NCBI GenBank assembly: GCA_024500155.1
Contig: CM044869.1
Location: 38,379,398-38,443,397 of the forward strand
Direction of reading: 5' to 3'
Origin: Chenopodium formosanum
Lineage: Eukaryota; Streptophyta; Magnoliopsida; Caryophyllales; Amaranthaceae
Length of the DNA stretch: 64,000 nt
The notes below the pieces were generated by a model. That model saw nothing but the letters and a program-made list of their open reading frames with translations, was not told where the DNA came from and searched no databases. The position numbers were made by a program, and so were the translations under genes. Shown here one piece after another: positions 35,457 to 46,944 of the stretch; the stretch's first letter is position 1, and each line of letters begins with the position of its first letter.

Positions 35457-36836
35457 TGAAAGGAATGGTGTCCTTCGAACAAGTTCATTATTCCGATAGA
35501 AGGTTCGGAATTATTAGAAAGCAAATTATTCAGTGACGTAAACTGATCGAAATGTCTGGGTGGAGGCCGCTTCCGATCAGTAATATTAATGTATAATTAA
35601 TATTACAGCTTAATCTTGACTGAACCCTCCGGGTCACACCCAAGCAATTAGCGAACTGAAGCGACAAATTAATTCGGAAGGAATTAATGAGTCGCCCGAG
35701 TAATTAATATTTAGATGTCGGAATTTCGAGCTTGGAACGTCGAAACCGAATGTTGGAAGTCGAGTCGAAAATAATAAAATACGAGACGAGAAAATTACTA
35801 ATAAATCAACAAAATGACTAAAATACCCCTAGCATCAGAATGCCCCGAGGAAACGAGTGCTAGCGGCATATAGCCTAGTATGGTAGCTAGCAAGCGCACC
35901 AAGCCGAGCCTAGGCTGGTTGGTGCGTGCTAGCGCACCAACGCTAGCAGTGCTGCTGGTGCATGGCTAGCAAGCATCGCTAGCATGCGCTAGCAGCAGCA
36001 GCATCAAGCCAGCAATACTAGCTAGCTAGTAGCGCGCTAGCGTGCTAGCACTGCTAGTAGTGCGTGCGTGCTGGCGCGCAAGGGCTGCAATGCATGCGCA
36101 TGGCACGCCACGCCCAGCAGCAAGCAGCAAGCAAGCTTGGTTGGGATAATGCTGCTAAGCCAAGGCAGCATTGCCCAGCCGCAAGAACCAAGCGCCAGCA
36201 AGGCTGCTTAAGTGCCATGGCTGGGGCTGCCATGTGGCGCAAGCCAAGAGGGGAGTGAGGTAGTGTGTTGGCCGACTTTTAGAGAGGTAGTGGGGAGCAA
36301 GTTTGGTCCCCCCTCCTCTAAATGGTCCTTACCTAACCCCTCATGTGAGCTTGACACTTGTTGATTTATTAGTAGCTTGCTTATTTATTTTATTTTAGAT
36401 TTAAAATAAAATGAATAAAATGAAAATCTCACACATGGAAAGATGATGGGAATTTTGAGAGCCTTTGCCTATAAATACCAACCTAAGAAGTTGGTAATTC
36501 TGCAATTCAGTAAGTGTTGAAAAAGGTATCATAGTGTGAAAACCTTTGAACACTAATTACTCGGGTTTTGAGGTCGGGCCTTGCTAACTCCAAGGTAATA
36601 GACCGATTTCGGTGCTCGCGTTACGGGTGGACTTCGAATGAGGTCTCCGTGTGAGCGGAGCTAAAGGGATTTCGAAGTAAGAGCTCAATTAAGTGAGCGA
36701 AGCACGCTACAAAGGTATTAATCTCTTTCTTAATCTTGTTGTTTAAGTTAATTATGCTTTATGGTTATAATTATTGTGAGTGTGATCTTGGCTCGGGTTT
36801 CCTTCCGCGGTGGGTCGGACTCACCTAAACCCAACA
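35457..36836 (+). repeat. Copia-1 3' LTR (1380 bp)
   Basis: Begins TGAAAGGAATGGTG (two T residues lost compared with the 5' LTR) and ends AAACCCAACA. Followed by GTATG, the likely target duplication, then LINE sequence. Confidence 0.88.
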
Positions 36837-38187
36837 GTATGATCTAACTACACCAAATATCTATCTAAAAAAGGATAAAAGACCCATCATCTACTTTCTA
36901 GCAAAGTCCTCTTATTAAGAAAGGGCGAATTTAAAGAATTTTTTTCCAAATTCAGGAGTCTCTAGGTTGAATGTGGTAGGTAAGGAACTGAGATTTACGT
37001 AAATATTTAGTACTGATAGACTGGACCCATATGTTAGCTTAGTTGAGTCAGACATAATCTTCCAACTAAGTAGTTTAGCCAAGAAAGCAAAGTTAATAGC
37101 ATTTGATTTACGAAGATCAAGACCACATTGGGATTTATGTTGACAGATTGTATCCCAAGCAATCATAGGCAAGCCTTTCTTTGTTAGGGAAATAAATATT
37201 TATTTAATATATCAAATGATGAAGTATTTGATGTAGGTAAACATGTTATGGTCATAGCATAAGCAGGTATAGCCTCAAGGCGGCTCTGAATAAGAACAAC
37301 CTTACCAGCTTTGGAGACTAAGTTAGAAGACCAATAATTCATTTTTATCTAATTTAGAAAGGATATACTGGAAATTATCCTTATTGAAATTAGTTGAGTT
37401 AAAAAAACACACCCAAATAACATCCCGGGAATGATTTAGGGGTCGTTTTTAAATAGCTTGCCAAAATGGATTTGTTTCGGTTAGTAACATATTTAGAAAA
37501 GACTATATAAGATTTATGAAACGTAATTAATTGACCAGAGAGCAAAGTCAGCTAACTTATTTTGCAGGGCATTACAAGACGTAGGAGTAGCCTTACAAAA
37601 TAAAAGACTATCATTTGCAAAAGTAAACAAGGAATAAGTGGAGCTAAAGGGGCAATCTTAATACCAATACCAAGCGACTTATTTTAACTAAGTAGAAGCA
37701 ATTTTTTTTAAAGAACTTCCATACAAATAACAAAAAGAGCAAGGCAAAAGGGGTCGCCTTGCCTCAAGCTACAGGAAGACTTAATGAGGTTAGTAGTAGT
37801 ATGACTGATCGCGAGAGAAAAAGAGATAGTATTTACATAGGAGTTAGTCCAAGTATGACTAAAATAGAAGGAAGAAAGAGTGGCCCACAAGAAATCCCAC
37901 TCGATAAGGTCATAAGCTTTCTCCATATCCAATTTAAGAGCTAACCATCCTTGCTTATTTTTAGACTTAGTAAAGAGATTTAAAACCTCATGAGCCAGCA
38001 AAGTATTATCTTGAATAGCATGGTCAGGGGAAAAAGCATTTTCATAGATACCAATAATTTTCTTAAGAAAGGGCTTAAGACGAGTTACTAAAAAGTTCAA
38101 AATCGCCTTATACATAGTAGTACAAAGACTATAAGTCTATATGCTTAGTAGGAATATCAATTTTAGGAATTAATGTAATAATCATAT
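36837..38187 (-). pseudogene. LINE reverse transcriptase fragment
   Basis: On - the sequence starts at 38187 with TLIPKIDIPTK (usual 'VLIPK...P'). It continues with the core from 38115: VTRLKPFLKKIIG, then LKLDMEKAYDLIEWDF (the L1 RT motif 'K.D..KAYD...W') and SLRQGDPFCLALF (motif 'RQGDPLSP.LF'). The catalytic FADD segment near 37620 is readable only through shifts (LLFANDSLLF-like). From 37172, MIAWDTICQHKSQCGLDLRKSN and AKLLSWKIMSDS are the region after RT. Multiple stops. It joins the 11600-11510 fragment across copia-1. Confidence 0.8.
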
Positions 38188-38866
38188 TGTTTCGGGTACG
38201 GGTCCTAGGGTTCTAGCTGGCACGGGCTGGGTTTGGTTGGTGACCTGCGCAAGGCAACACACGTAAACTGCCCTCGGGGGTGGGTCGAGGAACCCCCCTC
38301 CGATGCCTAAGTTAGAGGGATAGATGATGTAATAGATTATATGTGTCACCTCTTTAAGTTGTACTTTATCCCATATTTATAAGTGCGTAGTCTCCTTTAT
38401 GTGGAGTCCTAATAGGTTAACTTGCGGGCTAATTAGCCCCTCTAGGTGCTTCTCCAGCGGTGAATGCGCACCTCGAGAGTGAAGCCGGGAGCCTGGTGAT
38501 AGCTCAGCGGGAGCTATCCTACACAACTAGCCCCTCAATAGGTGGTATGAGGTTACCCATGCCGAATCTTGTCTAAATGTTACTGCCCCCTTAGGACGGG
38601 CTCAATCGTGAGAGAATACCTCAGCATAAGTTATCCCATACAACTAGCCCCTCAAGAGGTGGCATGAGGTCACTCATGCCAGCTGTTTTGAACGTACATT
38701 TCTGTTGGTGCTGCTCAATAGGTCGTCTGACTGAGTCCCTTTACATATCTCTAGCCCCTCAAGTCTCAGGATTGATCACACAATCCTGAGGCTTGGAAGG
38801 TGATGCTGGGAAGTGTTGAGTAGGAGTATGCTGCCGTATGATGGCGATGGTTGATCTTGGTGAGGC

Positions 38867-39050
38867 AGTTTCCATTACTCCTGCTAAAGCCTGAGAAATA
38901 ACAAGCCTGTAGGGAGGAATTTCGATTACTCCCGCTGAATTCTAAGAAATGACGAGCTTGCATGGAGGAATTTCGATTACTCCGCTGAAGTCTGAGAAAT
39001 GACGAGCTTGCAGGGATGAATTTTGATTACTCCCGCTGAAGTTTGAGAAA
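38867..39050. repeat. Tandem repeat, about 50-bp unit, 3.5 copies
   Basis: Units share GGAATTTCGATTACTCC, then CGCTGAA, GAGAAATGACGAGCTTGCA. Copies start near 38867, 38917, 38968 and 39018. A separate pair, AGCCCCTCAA(T/G)AGGTGG(T/C)ATGAGGT, lies at 38526 and 38647. Both sit in the LTR-like part of the gypsy-type element. Confidence 0.75.
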
Positions 39051-39819
39051 TGAATTTTTTTTTGGCGGGCTTAGTTCTTGCATGAGTGGGACGCGTGTCA
39101 GCCATCTTAGGGTTGGTTTATTTTTACTAAAGTGACACGACGGTTTCGCTTTATTGTTTTGTTAAACGTCCATTAACTCCTTCATTTATTTCACCGTCCC
39201 CCTTTTTTACTTCTTTCTCTCTCATTTCTCACTTTTCATTTTCTTCCTTTGTTTTTTCAACTTTTTCGCTCTTGCCATTTCTTGTTGACGATCGTTGCTC
39301 CTCAGTTGTTGTTGTAAGTTTTATGCTTCCTTTATTCCTTTTTGCTTTTGTTCTGTTTTTCTGTTTTGCTTACTTATTTCCTCCCACTCTTGGTTCTACA
39401 TTGGGATTCTTTGCTTTTTTAGTTGTAGTTCAAAACCCTATTCTTCGTTAGGCTTTCTGGTGTCGCCATTGTTGTTGTGCCTCATTGCTTCTACGAGTTC
39501 TGTCATAAAGGTACTTTATTTGTGCCTTTTCTTGTACTGATGTGCCCAACTTCTGTTCTTTTTGAATTTTTTCTCCGCAAGATTGCGCCTTTTATTCGGA
39601 TTTGACTGTTTCTGCCAAGTTTTTCCTTTTTTTTTGTTGTATATATTTGTTTGTCTCTGTACTTGCAATTTTTTTCTCTAATTTTTGCTTTGTTCCTCTA
39701 CATTTGCTCTTGGGGTTTAATTGATTTTGGTTTTTGTGCACACCATTTTCTTCGTCTTCTTTGGCCCTTTTTGTCTTTGTAGATCTTAGGATGTCTAATG
39801 CTACTGTTAGCCAAATGTG

Positions 39820-40896
39820 AATGACCCTCTTGTGCATACCAAGTCAGATTCTTCCTCTGAGCCGTCTCACTCAAGTGAGCGGTTTGCGTGCACATCCTTT
39901 ACTTCCCCTGCTTCTCCCCCCATTCCTTCGCAAGTAGATTTGCCAGGCGACCATTTTCTTGCAAAGAGCGGGGCGAGTACTGCTGTGACTCCACCAGTTG
40001 CAACTGGGTTAGGTAGTAGTCGTCCTGCTGCCGACAGCACTTTTCGCCCTTTTCGATCTAGATTTCGCCCTGATTTCTTTGATCCTTATTGTGAACTGGT
40101 ACTTACTCACGATGGGGTTCCAATGACTCATTTTATCTGCTTGAGGATGCGCACAATGCGCCATAAGCAATTAGTCGATCAAGTTAAGGCTAATCCTCCT
40201 AATGTATCTCTTGTTAGCCCCATTCTCCATGTACAACCTTTAAACAGCTTTGCTTCGCTTGATGATACGGCTGATGTGAATCGGTTTGATCACTATGTAG
40301 TGTAGGGTGGTTGTTCTGCGACGTCTTCACCATCTTCTCCCCCGACAACGAACATGAACGGGGTGGCTAAGTCTCCCAGTGAGCGTTCTTTCCATGATTG
40401 CCAGCCTACATATGTTGTGGAGCCCGTGGAAGAGGGCAAGTGTGATTCTACCTTAATGAGAGGTGCCATGGTCCCAAGTATTGCATGTTGGATTCCAACT
40501 AGCATAAAGACGGTAAGAGGTTGGATCTGGCCACCGTGGGTCAGAAGTTTTATGGATTTGGCCTGGGCTACAAGCTGGTCTTACCAGTTAAGAGTTCTAA
40601 ATTGTCTGCCCTCCCTACTAGTCACATTGTTGTCTTTGCCTCACACCTAGACTTGGGTCTGCGGTTTCCTTTGGATCCTACTTTAGACAAATTCTTTCGT
40701 GCCTTTGATCTTTGTATTGCCCTGTTGCACCCTGCATCTTTGCACACTTTGATATGCTTGTTGTGGTTCTTGCAATTTCGTCAATACCCAGAGTCGTTGC
40801 ACGTATTAAAGTCTTTGACGAGCTTGAATAGGTCGTTCTCTAGCTCTTCTGAGTCTGGCTGGTACTATGTGACCCCTAAAGAGAGTAGAGTGCTTT
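39820..40896 (+). pseudogene. 'Putative gypsy type transposon' (Transposase_28-like) gag-region ORF, first part
   Basis: An open frame from 39820 (MNDPLVHTKSDSSSEPSHSS) is Ser/Pro-rich with FFDPYCELVLTHDGVP. It stops at 40305, and the conserved part follows in another frame from about 40510: ATVGQKFYGFGLGYKL, then SHIVVFASHLDLGLRFPLDP, LHPASLHTLICLLWFL and SESGWYYVTP. The phrase 'HL..GLRFPL' plus 'GWYYF' is the hallmark of the family annotated in plants as 'putative gypsy type transposon' (PF04195). It is interrupted at 40897 by CACTA-2. Its exact role is unknown; it occupies the gag region of some plant LTR elements. Confidence 0.65.
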
Positions 40897-41400
40897 CACT
40901 ACTAGAAAAACATTTATTTGCAGCGGTCAAAAATCATTAATTTGCTGCGTTTTTTTGGATGGCAACAAACGCCAGGGCAGCAAATCAATTGGATTGATTT
41001 GCTGCGGCGACATCCGCTGCAAATCAATGCATTTATTTGCGGCGGATTTCTATTTTAACCCCCGCAAATAAATACATTCTACTAGTAGAATAATAAATTA
41101 TTTGCTGCGCTTTATGTGTAACACCCGCTGCTAATTAATAGTATTTTATATAAAAAAAATCCATTATTTGGTAATAAATAATTAATAAATCAAAATTTCG
41201 ACAGCACCTCCTCTGTTTTTACGTGTAATATATCCATGAAGGACCTGTATTCCTGAACTTTATGAACAAAATACTTTAAATTAGCCCAAAATTAGATTAC
41301 CACAATACATATGATAAATTGTACTGTACGATTCAATTTTCTACATACAAAAAATATCAATCCAAAACAAAAGTCAAAAAATATTGCCGCGAAACTATGA

Positions 41401-43545
41401 TCACACGCAATGATTAGTGAAATACGATGCCCATATGTTCCGCACTTCTTCAATATCAACATCAGTGTAAGGATCTTCATTTAAAGACATGCAAACCTAT
41501 TAACATGATAAAATATATATAGTAAGTCATCAAAGTAATTTTAATAACAATAATAATAACATAGTAAAGAGTTGCCCCTCTCCCCCCTCTCATATAACTA
41601 GGTTGTGTTCTAACCCGAGAGCCATGCTAGCTTTGATGCACAAAAACAAAGGATATGTTGATTAATGCCTCCTTAATATGTGTACTAAGTATAATCCCAA
41701 ACACCAACTGAAGCATCAAATAGATTATTACTTTAACAAAGGTTCAGTGGGCACATAAATTAGTTAGCACATTGTCCTGAAAACAGGATAAATTCAAAAT
41801 AATGCAACTGTGATTTACCAAAAAAAAATAATTATAATAAATGATGCAACTGTGAAGCTACTGTCCCTAAAAATAAAATAATAAAAAAAAACGCCTTTAA
41901 TTTGTTGGATACCTTTATACGGTTCAAATAAGGCTATATATAAATAAAAGATTCATTTTGAAGATATTTGTAATGATAAGAATGAAAGGTCATACTCATA
42001 CCTCATCAATATCATTTGCTTCACTGTATTTGTATAGTATGTCATACATGTATCTCATTGTGTAAAAGCCACACTCGGTACCACCTCTTTGTTGAGCACA
42101 CTAAGTAAAATTCAATAAAAAAAAAACAGATTAAGGTGTATAATTGTTTTAAGGGTACCAAAATAGATTCCATTCATACGATATCATCTAAAACATACTA
42201 TTTACTTACCTTCACAAGTTTCCATAGAGGTTCTTTTCTATTCACACGGTTTCCATTTAGCTTAAACCTCGTGAAAAAACTATTCATTTTCGGATCAAAG
42301 GTAGAATTATAAGTATATTACTTGTTGCATATGTCTTACATATAATGTATATATAGAAACAAGAAACAATAAAATAGACTTACAAGCTCACAATAGTCTT
42401 CATTTTAACATTTCTCCTTGTCGTGGTTGGTCGAGCAGAGTCAAATTGATAAATAGTGCAAGTAGGTACACATATTACCAAAAGCATCCAATGTTCCCTA
42501 TGCCAAAAGGTAAGAATGTAAAATTCATCACATGTATGTATACTTAAAGGGTACACTATATGGAACTTTGTTACTACATACTTACTCTTGAAAAATTGGT
42601 GCCATAATGAATTTTGCCCCATTTTCAACTGATTTGCTTACTGCTTTGAAGACACAGTCATGAATTTCATGCAAGCTCTTAAGGATTTTTGTTTCACAAG
42701 TTTGCTCTGGACACAACCACCCAACCACAAAAGCTTTGTCTTTTGATTTCAAATCTTGTTGAAGTAACCTAGATATACAAAATCAACTTAATGTATGTTA
42801 TGATAACAGGGAGGTGCATATAAACGCAAAATTTGTAATCACTATGACACAATGGCTTGCTTATTACCTCATGAATACTTGAATAATTGATATGTTCAGC
42901 TTCGCTCCTCTTAAGAACTGAGAGGCATCCTCCTTATTTACCCATGCAATCCCATCCTTTTCAAAATGAAATATAGTGTGATCTAATATTACAGCAATGG
43001 GTTCCCCATCTGGCAATGAGTCAAAAAATGTTGCTAGCCACTGACAATCCGGGATAAGAGATTCCATCAACATTTGAGGAACAAGTACGGTTCTTTGGGT
43101 TGCCTCTCCAGAGCGTAAGTCATTGCTTGCGATCTCTGGTGACAAAGGCTTGAGTTTCTTTGGTTGGAGTGATTCCTAAAATGTGTAATGTAATTAAGTT
43201 ACTTAATTTAATAAGGGTCTAAAAATGTTGATTTGCTAAAGTAATTTCGGCTTTCAGTTAGTTAATTTAAAAAGGGTCTGGATAAAAAAAAAATTAAAAG
43301 TATGTCAGACATGAAAACTTACCTCAGTCTGGCATTTTATCAATGACAACGGCCATTGTACAAATGTATTAATCCCATGTTGTAACACTTCGATCTCAAA
43401 TGTCGGGATAGGAACGGGCAGTGGTAGGCCATAAAACTCCTCATGTATAGTATGAATTTCCACCTTCACATGACCAGGTAAGATGGCCATAAGATGAACC
43501 AATGGACATATAAGTTTCAATGGACATATAAGCTTATGCAATTTT
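41401..43545 (-). CDS. Ulp1/C48-type cysteine protease gene of CACTA-2, spliced, triad present
   Basis: Exons inferred on -: about 43545-43324, 43175-42868, 42768-42586, about 42505-42385, about 42296-42211, 42100-42003 and 41496-41401, with GTAAGT or GTA(A/T)-type donors and AG acceptors. Early exons give PVPIPTFEIEVLQHGINTFV and WVNKEDASQFLRGAKLNIS, as in plant C48 proteins of CACTA elements. The catalytic set is visible: His in REHWMLLVI (about 42492), Asp in IYQFDSARP (about 42440), then the QQRGGTECGFYTMRYM motif with Gln and Cys (about 42072). The last exon (EEVRNIWASYFTNHCV) ends with TGA at 41401. I see no stop in these exons. Ulp1-like enzymes cleave SUMO; substrates of the transposon forms are unknown. 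The 5' end is uncertain: an exon-like segment with a GTATAT donor lies at 46740-46553. Confidence 0.68.
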
Positions 43546-45233
43546 TACCAAACATAACATTTATTTTTTAGAAGCATATATATAATTAATACATAATAAA
43601 AAGCCACTTGCAATAACCATATCATAGAAATAGTAGCTCACCAAGAATTATAATAAATATGTGCATGACCAATACAAACCTATAAAGAAAAATATGAAAG
43701 GAAAGATAATGTACCAGAGTCACAATTAAAGGTAGTTCGTGCCAAGCTAACAAGGACAAAAGTGATCAGATGATTGGCCTTCACTTCTCATTTGTTGAAC
43801 AAACTTCCTAGTGAAAAAATGCATTAGCATAAAAATTTAACCAATTACACTAAATCATCATTTAAAATATTTATTCTGCCTAATATTCTGACCTTGAAGG
43901 CAATGACTTTACTCAACTCCCTCTTTCATTATTCATACATTATAATACATACACCAGATACATCCTAATTATAATCAAACTCAATTCATGAAATCAATGG
44001 AACAATAAAATGGATTCCTAATATTCTCAATCACCAATGCAACAGTTCACTAAACAAATCTAAAATCACACGCAAACCTAGTTCATTGAATCAACAGATT
44101 TAAATGGGCATCAAAATTGTCTAACAAAAAATTACCAAATTCACATAAGCAACAAATCGACAAAAATTAAAACCATGAACAAGCTAGCTTAGATTGAGGA
44201 AATTCATAAAAAATACTAAACAACCCAGAAGCAGCAGACCAAGCTAGAATGTGTAAATTCATGCAAAAAAAAAAAAAAAAAAAAAAAATCAGAACAACCT
44301 AGAAGCAACAAATTAATAAATTTTTGTAACAAGTTAGCCAACAATGAACTTTGTTTCAATGAAAAAACGAACAATGTCATATTGTAAGTATAGGTAAGAT
44401 AGGTTTATTTCAAGTCTAATGCCCTACTCACCATGAATTTCATGCACCACTCCCACACAAAGCCATCACTATTAATAATTCCCCCCTTCTTAAGATAGCA
44501 AGGGTAGACAATGAGGGCACATGACTAATGAAATCAATATGAAAGTACACATACCAAAACATACGACTCCATTACTCTCCATCCTTAATAATAGGTGGCA
44601 TATAATTGAAATTTTTTAGAGTTGAGTTCAAGCACAATAAGCATCACTCCTTAAATAAATCTCCACCATGCAACTTGTAGTCAGTTATTCTTAGTTGTTC
44701 GTAAAAGATATCATTAAGGGATATATACTAATAAGGACAAAGTTCAGTTTTTGAATATATATTATAAAAAGTGGTCATTATTTTGGATTGTCTCAAAAGT
44801 TAAACATGAGGGCTAAGCCTTTGGTAATGTAGAAAATTACATTTAAAAGGTTGTTAAAAGATCCAATGGCTTATGTTCGCTTAGTCTATGTCTGTTTTAA
44901 CCTCATAAGTAGTCATAAGACTCATAACTGATGTAAAGTTTTCAACTCAACAATTTTGTTCTCAGCTGTTATTGTTCATTTTATAAATAGTATCATATAT
45001 GCTGCTATTTGGTAAAAAATAATCTGTCTATTATCAATGAAGCAAAAAAAAAATCACCTAAAACCCACAACGCACAATAACATCAACACAAATACCAGTA
45101 CAACATAAGTTAATTAAGTGACAACCTACAAATACATCAGTACATTAGTATAATTAAGCAAAAGCGCAAAATTACAAACCTTGCAATGTAAATTGACTAA
45201 TGGTCATATTTATAAATTCTGAAGGTAACTTAC
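43546..45233. other. CACTA-2 interior without recognisable gene
   Basis: AT-rich sequence with a 22-base A-run at about 44267-44290. If the C48 gene starts at the right end of the element, this would be intron. I see no transposase motif on either strand. Confidence 0.4.
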
Positions 45234-45263
45234 AGGAACATGCACTGCGCTTAGGGTCAGTGG
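45234..45263 (-). pseudogene. Captured PIP aquaporin fragment, second piece
   Basis: On -, right after the hAT-like element, the sequence gives ATDPKRSA, then HVP-like codons after an 11-base loss, ending at a GTAAGT. This continues the aquaporin phrase '[17 protein letters not shown]'. The residues ATD are partly encoded by the target duplication. Confidence 0.65.
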
Positions 45264-46199
45264 CAGGGCCGTTTCTGACTTTTATGAGGCCTATGGGCAA
45301 ACTATCGATTAGGGGCCCTATAAATTTAGTTATACATGATACATGGCATATTCACTAATATAAAAATCTATTGCAAATGAAGAGTACTTATTATTTTGAA
45401 GCTATTTAACTTAATTATATTTCCTTTTTTTTTAAAAAAATTCTGACGTTTTGAATTTAATCTTAATAACTTATTCAAGTACACTCATTTGATCATCTTT
45501 TGTGATTTATAGATTGGAAAAATATATACAAGTATATACATGTGACATCTTGTTAGATTTTTCTTGAAACATACTTTTATAGTATCAACTTTTATGATTT
45601 AGTAAAATACAACTTAAAATATTTAAGTTATAAAATGTGCATTGACATTAGCAAGCGTGAAACCCCCAATATTGCATGTGATTAAAAAAGAATAGGAGTA
45701 TAAATTAGTAATTATTTTCATCCAAACAATACTTCCTGAGCTCTAATATTAATGTGAATGTAATATAATAAAAAAAAATATTAAAAACTTTTTAGCCAAA
45801 ATAATTAAAAAAAAATCATAACTTAGTAATGCTAAAAAATACTCCGTATAATGTATCATACTATCAGTCTAATATACTATCAATCTATCATACTTATAAA
45901 TGCTCAAGTCATATAAATTACGAAAGTATCATACACATAAATGCTCAAAAATATAGTGTGAGAAAAAATGAAAGCCAAAAATAGTTAGCTAATTAGTATC
46001 GAACAGAGACAGCGCTATTAAATTCTAGTAAGTACAAACAGCTCTTACCAATGAACCACTTATTCCATTTATTCATTAAAACAGGGAATTAATTTTTATA
46101 CCTTAATTAATTAGGCCTTTTCAGTTTAACGAAAAACTGGGCTTTTGATTTGGGGCTCTAGGCGACCGCCCTGATTGCCCTGCCCCAGATACGGCCGTG
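45264..46199. mobile_element. hAT-like non-autonomous element, 936 bp
   Basis: The left end is CAGGGCCGTTTCTG; the reverse complement of the right end is CACGGCCGTATCTG (11 of 14 match). GTCAGTGG (45256-45263) and GTCAATGG (46200-46207) form an 8-bp duplication with one difference, as hAT elements make. Next to the ends lie GAGGCCTATGGGC and GGGGCTCTAGGC words, common in this type of plant element. The interior is AT-rich without a transposase. Confidence 0.72.
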
Positions 46200-46290
46200 G
46201 TCAATGGCGGAGAAGACCGTCTAGACAAGAACGAATGTACCGATGATTTCAGCAGCCAATCCAGTTCCCGTTGTTGTAGCCGTCGAACCT
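46200..46290 (-). pseudogene. Captured plasma-membrane aquaporin (PIP) fragment, first piece
   Basis: On - the frame reads [18 protein letters not shown], one stop in place of Tyr, then TVFSAID. This is the strongly conserved PIP aquaporin stretch at the start of the fourth/fifth membrane helix region ('[26 protein letters not shown]'-type; PIP2-like by the AAEIIGT wording). It continues on the other side of the hAT-like insertion at 45263. About 40 codons survive in all. No other aquaporin exon is visible in CACTA-2, so this is a captured piece of a host gene, not a gene. Confidence 0.75.
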
Positions 46291-46800
46291 AGAACAAGCT
46301 TCAATGAGCAAATTTACCACAAATCTGAACAACCCAGAAGCAGCAAGTTGATAAAATTAAAACTTGGAACAAGGTAGAAAGCCAATTCACGAAAAATTAA
46401 ACCCAAAATTAGACTTTTTTTTTGCTTCAATGAGCCGTTTTTTCTACCTTCAATAAACCCAACGATTGTGAAATTGACAGTCGACGAATACTACGAGTAA
46501 CTCAAATTGATACTCGTTGATTTACAAAAAAAAAAAATTAAAAAGTATATACCTGTTTAGGGTTTCGTCCTGCACTTCGATGGTGAGGCTGCGGCGGCCG
46601 TTTGTAGAAACTGAGGCGGAGGAACGGTCGGCGATGGTTGTGGAAAGTGAGGTGGTGGAGAGTGTGGTGGTGGAGTTTGAAGCAAGAACGTTTTTTTTTT
46701 CACATAAGAAGCAAAACGTTGAAAGAGGGAGGGAGAAGTGAAATGAATTAGGGGCTTAGGGCGGGTAAGGATGAGAGGGTTTAGTGTAAGGGGGAAAATA
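46291..46800 (-). other. Probable 5' region of the CACTA-2 gene
   Basis: A pyrimidine- and CACC-rich exon-like stretch on - (46740-46553) ends at AAACAG/GTATAT, a plausible splice donor. It could be the leader exon of the C48 gene. No certain start codon. Confidence 0.35.
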
Positions 46801-46944
46801 TTGATTTGCTGCGTATTCTATAAAAAACCCCTGCAAATTAATAGTTTTGTAGTATGTACATTTAAAACCCATTTTAATTTGCAGCGTTTTAACAAAAATG
46901 CAGCAAATTAATAGCAGCAAGTAAATATTTTTCTAGTAGTGTTT

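Larger units (their letters stand above)
11601..36836 (+). mobile_element. Copia-1: Ty1/copia retrotransposon, split by Athila element
   Basis: LTRs at 11601-12963 and 35457-36836 enclose a degenerate initiator-Met primer site, a 2.6-kb leader, gag, integrase, RT and RNase H in copia order on +. The right flank begins GTATG and the left junction reads GTATG-TTAAAGG. This fits a 5-bp duplication in which the TG of the LTR start merged with the TG of the target. The host sequence is the LINE. Without the Athila insertion the element would be about 10.1 kb. Stops and frameshifts in gag, integrase, RT and RNase H make it inactive. Confidence 0.85.
9017..38187 (-). mobile_element. L1-type LINE, interrupted by CACTA-1 and copia-1
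   Basis: Three - strand pieces occur in correct LINE order: reverse transcriptase (38187-36837), a short linker (11600-11510) and the zf-RVT/C-terminal part (9879-9017). The gaps between them are CACTA-1 and copia-1. The element ends in a short A-run on - (T-run at 9017-9023), as expected for a LINE tail. Its 5' part (endonuclease) is not seen. The sequence stops at 38187, where a TGTTTCGGG terminus of another element begins, so the rest of the LINE may lie beyond the window. All coding pieces carry stops. Confidence 0.75.
40897..46941. mobile_element. CACTA-2: non-autonomous CACTA element carrying a C48 protease gene, 6.05 kb
   Basis: Termini CACTACTAGAAAAACATTTA (left) and, reverse-complemented, CACTACTAGAAAAATATTTA (right) are inverted repeats. 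TTT (40894-40896 and 46942-46944) is the 3-bp target duplication. Both ends carry many ATTTGC(T/A)GCG words in both orientations (40912-41135 and 46800-46920), as CACTA subterminal repeats do. I find no tnp2 transposase in any frame. The element contains a spliced C48 protease gene on -, a captured aquaporin fragment and a nested hAT-like insertion. It sits in the gypsy-type ORF, which resumes to its right. Confidence 0.9.
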
